From NCBI GenBank assembly GCA_002787075.1, contig PCVT01000202.1, forward strand, positions 1 to 6,050: 6,050 bases of DNA, given 5' to 3'. Positions 4,658 to 6,050 of this stretch are shown one piece after another. Origin of the DNA: Parcubacteria group bacterium CG11_big_fil_rev_8_21_14_0_20_41_14 (GTDB lineage: Bacteria; Patescibacteriota; Patescibacteriia; UBA2169). The first letter of the stretch is position 1, and every line of letters begins with the position of its first letter. Under the pieces are notes generated by a model, which saw only the letters and a program-made list of their open reading frames with translations, searched no databases and was not told the DNA's origin. The translations under genes and the position numbers were made by a program.

Positions 4658-5686
4658 ATGAAATCAAAACTAGAACAAATCAGAAAAGACGCAATCAAGG
4701 CGTTTGAGCAGGCAACTGATCCGAAAACCATTGAAAAGCTGGAAAAGCAATTTTTAGGCAGAAAAGCAGAATTAGCGCGCATTGCCAAAGATATAAAAAA
4801 AATCGCTAAAGATAAAAGGCCAGAAATCGGCAAGCTTATTAACGAGGTAAAGCGCGACATTGCTTCTGCTGTGAATAAACAGCGCGCTACCTCATCCGCG
4901 GGCGCGTCGCAAACATCATCTAAATTTGATTACACGCTTCCCGGAATCGCGCCAGCTACTGGACATCTTCATCCCATTACTCAGTTTTTGGAAAAGATAG
5001 AAGATATTTTCATAAAAATGGGATATGAAGTGGTTGAAGGCCCGGAATTGGAAGATCAAAAATATAATTTTGATTTGCTCAATGTGCCGGAGGATCATCC
5101 CTCGCGCGACATCCAGGACACATTTTATGTAAGCCGCGAGGACAAAAAGGGGCGGCCATATGTCTTGCGGACGCATACATCACCAGTGCAAATCAGGGCG
5201 CTTGAATCCCGCAAGCCGCCGGTGCGATTATTGGTGCCGGGCCGCGTGTTCCGCAATGAGCGCACGGACGCGGGGCATGAGACCACATTTTACCAGTGCG
5301 AGGCTCTGGTGATTGATAAAAATATCCGCGTTACGGATTTAATCGGCACCTTGGAGCTCTTTATTAAGCGCTTATATGGTGATGATGTTAAGATTCGCGT
5401 GCGCCCGCATTTTTATCCGTTTACCGAGCCTTCTTTGGATGTGGACATGAGTTGCCTTTTGTGCGGGGGTAAAGGCTGTTCGTTCTGCAAGCAGTCCGGC
5501 TGGATAGAAACTTTGGGCGCGGGCATGGTGCATCCGAATGTGTTAAAGAATATGAAAGTTGATCCAAAAGAATATTCCGGATTCGCGTTCGGCTTAGGTA
5601 TAGACCGCTTGATGATGCTCTACTACGGAGTTGATGACATTCGCCTCTCCTATTCCGGCGATCTGCGGTTTATAGAGCAATTTTAG
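4658..5686 (+). CDS. pheS: Phenylalanine--tRNA ligase alpha subunit
   Basis: This 342-aa protein charges tRNA-Phe with phenylalanine, working in the cytoplasm as the catalytic half of an alpha2beta2 enzyme with PheT. The N-terminal coiled coil (about 1-78) binds tRNA in this family. The class II core follows: GHLHPITQFLEKIEDIFIKM (102-121, motif 1 region), LRTHTSPVQIRAL (170-182), motif 2 with FRNERTDAGHETTFYQCE (198-215), and motif 3 with GFAFGLGIDRLMML (308-321). A zinc-knuckle-like insert has C266, C269, C274 and C277 (CLLC and CSFC). Length is normal and the chain ends in the usual DLRFIEQF. No Shine-Dalgarno sequence precedes the ATG; the nearby ATG at 4647 opens only a few codons. pheT does not follow within the window. 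Confidence 0.97.
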   Translation: MKSKLEQIRKDAIKAFEQATDPKTIEKLEKQFLGRKAELARIAKDIKKIAKDKRPEIGKLINEVKRDIASAVNKQRATSSAGASQTSSKFDYTLPGIAPATGHLHPITQFLEKIEDIFIKMGYEVVEGPELEDQKYNFDLLNVPEDHPSRDIQDTFYVSREDKKGRPYVLRTHTSPVQIRALESRKPPVRLLVPGRVFRNERTDAGHETTFYQCEALVIDKNIRVTDLIGTLELFIKRLYGDDVKIRVRPHFYPFTEPSLDVDMSCLLCGGKGCSFCKQSGWIETLGAGMVHPNVLKNMKVDPKEYSGFAFGLGIDRLMMLYYGVDDIRLSYSGDLRFIEQF

Positions 5687-5688
5687 TT

Positions 5689-5744
5689 TGTCATTGCGAG
5701 GAGGCGTACTCGCCGACGAAGCAATCCTAATGTCACGGAGAGGT
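5689..5744 (+). repeat. Dispersed palindromic repeat (GTCATTGCGAGG...GAAGCAATCC type)
   Basis: Directly after the pheS stop, GTCATTGCGAGG leads into GGCG-TACT-CGCC (5703-5714), a perfect small hairpin, and then GACGAAGCAATCC. ATTGC (5693-5697) and GCAAT (5721-5725) form the outer pair. I recognise this as the palindromic 'CATTGCGAG...GAAGCAATC' repeat scattered through many unrelated bacterial genomes. It ends with TGTCACGGAGAGG. It has no T-run, so it is not a standard terminator, but it could stabilise the 3' end of the pheS message. Confidence 0.7.
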
Positions 5745-5771
5745 AGGTTACATGCATACCACATCCATTTT

Positions 5772-5912
5772 ATGAAGCGTTTTACCCAATACCTAAAAGA
5801 AAAAATGAAAGATCCGGTTTATAAAAAGCATTATGATGCTTTGGAGACGGAGTTTATAATTATTGAAAGCATCATCCGGAAACAGCTAGCGAAGCGGAAA
5901 AAATTGACATAG
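5772..5912 (+). CDS. Truncated HigA/XRE-type antitoxin N-terminus, 46 aa
   Basis: Starting at the ATG at 5772, the 46-aa protein reads MKRFTQYLKEKMKDPVYKK, then HYDALETEFIIIESIIRKQL. This closely follows the N-terminal arm of HigA/XRE-type antitoxins ('YLKE-MKDPEFKKEYDALEPEF-II--II'). The helix-turn-helix that should follow 'LTQ' is absent: the frame stops right after KKLT, and the next codons do not resemble one in any frame I checked. It is thus probably a remnant, though a real mini-protein cannot be excluded. The frame is open upstream to a TTG at 5688, but that stretch is the palindromic repeat, so the ATG is preferred. No toxin gene is visible, and the next gene starts 1 bp after the stop. 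Confidence 0.5.
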   Translation: MKRFTQYLKEKMKDPVYKKHYDALETEFIIIESIIRKQLAKRKKLT

Positions 5913-5913
5913 T

Positions 5914-6050
5914 ATGTACAAAAAAACAAACAAAGAATTTGATTACGCGTTCAGCATAGGCCAAGACGGCACATTGAAAGTGCTTAATGGTGCGGCAGAA
6001 AAAACAGAGTTCTGGATACACAACGGAGAAGAGATTGAGCTTAATTACAA
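5914..6050 (+). CDS. Start of an unrecognised gene, cut by the window end
   Basis: An ATG one base after the preceding stop opens a frame that remains open to the window edge (45 codons). It reads MYKKTNKEFDYAFSIGQDG, then TLKVLNGAAEKTEFWIHNGE and EIELNY. It has no signal peptide or membrane helix in the visible part. The alternating pattern suggests beta strands. No family is recognised. The tight spacing argues for cotranscription with the 46-aa stub. Confidence 0.5.
   Translation, partial: MYKKTNKEFDYAFSIGQDGTLKVLNGAAEKTEFWIHNGEEIELNY

Noticed and set aside
4291..4860. Long minus-strand open frame opposite the pseudogene and the start of pheS
   Set aside because: It is antisense to clearly conserved pheS codons and shows no recognisable motif; only its last 18 codons are discussed as a possible leader.
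5688..5771. Longer start (TTG at 5688) for the 46-aa stub, giving 74 aa
   Set aside because: The extra 28 residues are translated palindromic repeat, and the antitoxin-like similarity starts at the ATG at 5772.
1..6050. CRISPR array, tRNA, rRNA or complete insertion sequence
   Set aside because: No regularly spaced repeats, cloverleaf, rRNA signature, transposase or integrase was seen on either strand.

Overview
The window most likely comes from a bacterium of the Candidate Phyla Radiation (Patescibacteria), probably a Parcubacteria-like lineage. The clues are small genes packed with 1-16 bp gaps or short overlaps, almost no Shine-Dalgarno sequences, a secreted protein ending in a repeat typical of that group (GKILLDVEQNGEAYYV... 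RPADAFRIMRELGLGITN), and a Bro-N remnant and caspase-like protein of the kind I recall from such genomes. TGA acts as a stop, so the UGA-glycine code of Gracilibacteria/SR1 does not apply. These family assignments come from reading motifs; nothing was searched.

Left part (1-2591). A strong minus-strand promoter fires out of the left edge, next to a perfect DnaA box and a G-rich tract. Then comes an AT-rich stretch: a 68-aa protein with two CxxC pairs (221-427), a two-helix membrane protein (444-1130), and a 429-aa secreted modular protein (1302-2591). The last switches abruptly from about 22% to about 50% GC where its two C-terminal repeats begin.

Middle (2592-3809). An extended -10 promoter (2595-2624) drives three overlapping genes: a 63-aa protein, an 89-aa protein and a 214-aa caspase-like (clan CD) protein with a His66/Cys100 dyad. 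This operon is bracketed by 43-bp direct repeats (2554-2596 and 3754-3796, 40/43 identical). The repeat is the 3' end of the upstream secreted-protein gene, so the layout looks like a small genomic island inserted into a gene's 3' end, though no recombinase is present.

Right part (3810-6050). A NYN-domain (PIN-like) nuclease gene ends inside a GC-rich hairpin. That hairpin also looks like the terminator of a very short minus-strand transcript with its own promoter. Next is a decayed Bro-N/DinD-like antirepressor gene carrying a further chimeric fragment of the secreted-protein repeat. Then come pheS (phenylalanyl-tRNA synthetase alpha, with a four-Cys zinc knuckle), a dispersed palindromic repeat, a 46-aa stub resembling the N-terminus of a HigA/XRE-type antitoxin, and the start of an unrecognised gene. 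pheT does not follow pheS.

Taken together, 2500-4650 reads as a recombination-prone accessory segment beside a housekeeping gene. The candidate system is the caspase-like operon, possibly with the NYN nuclease next to it.
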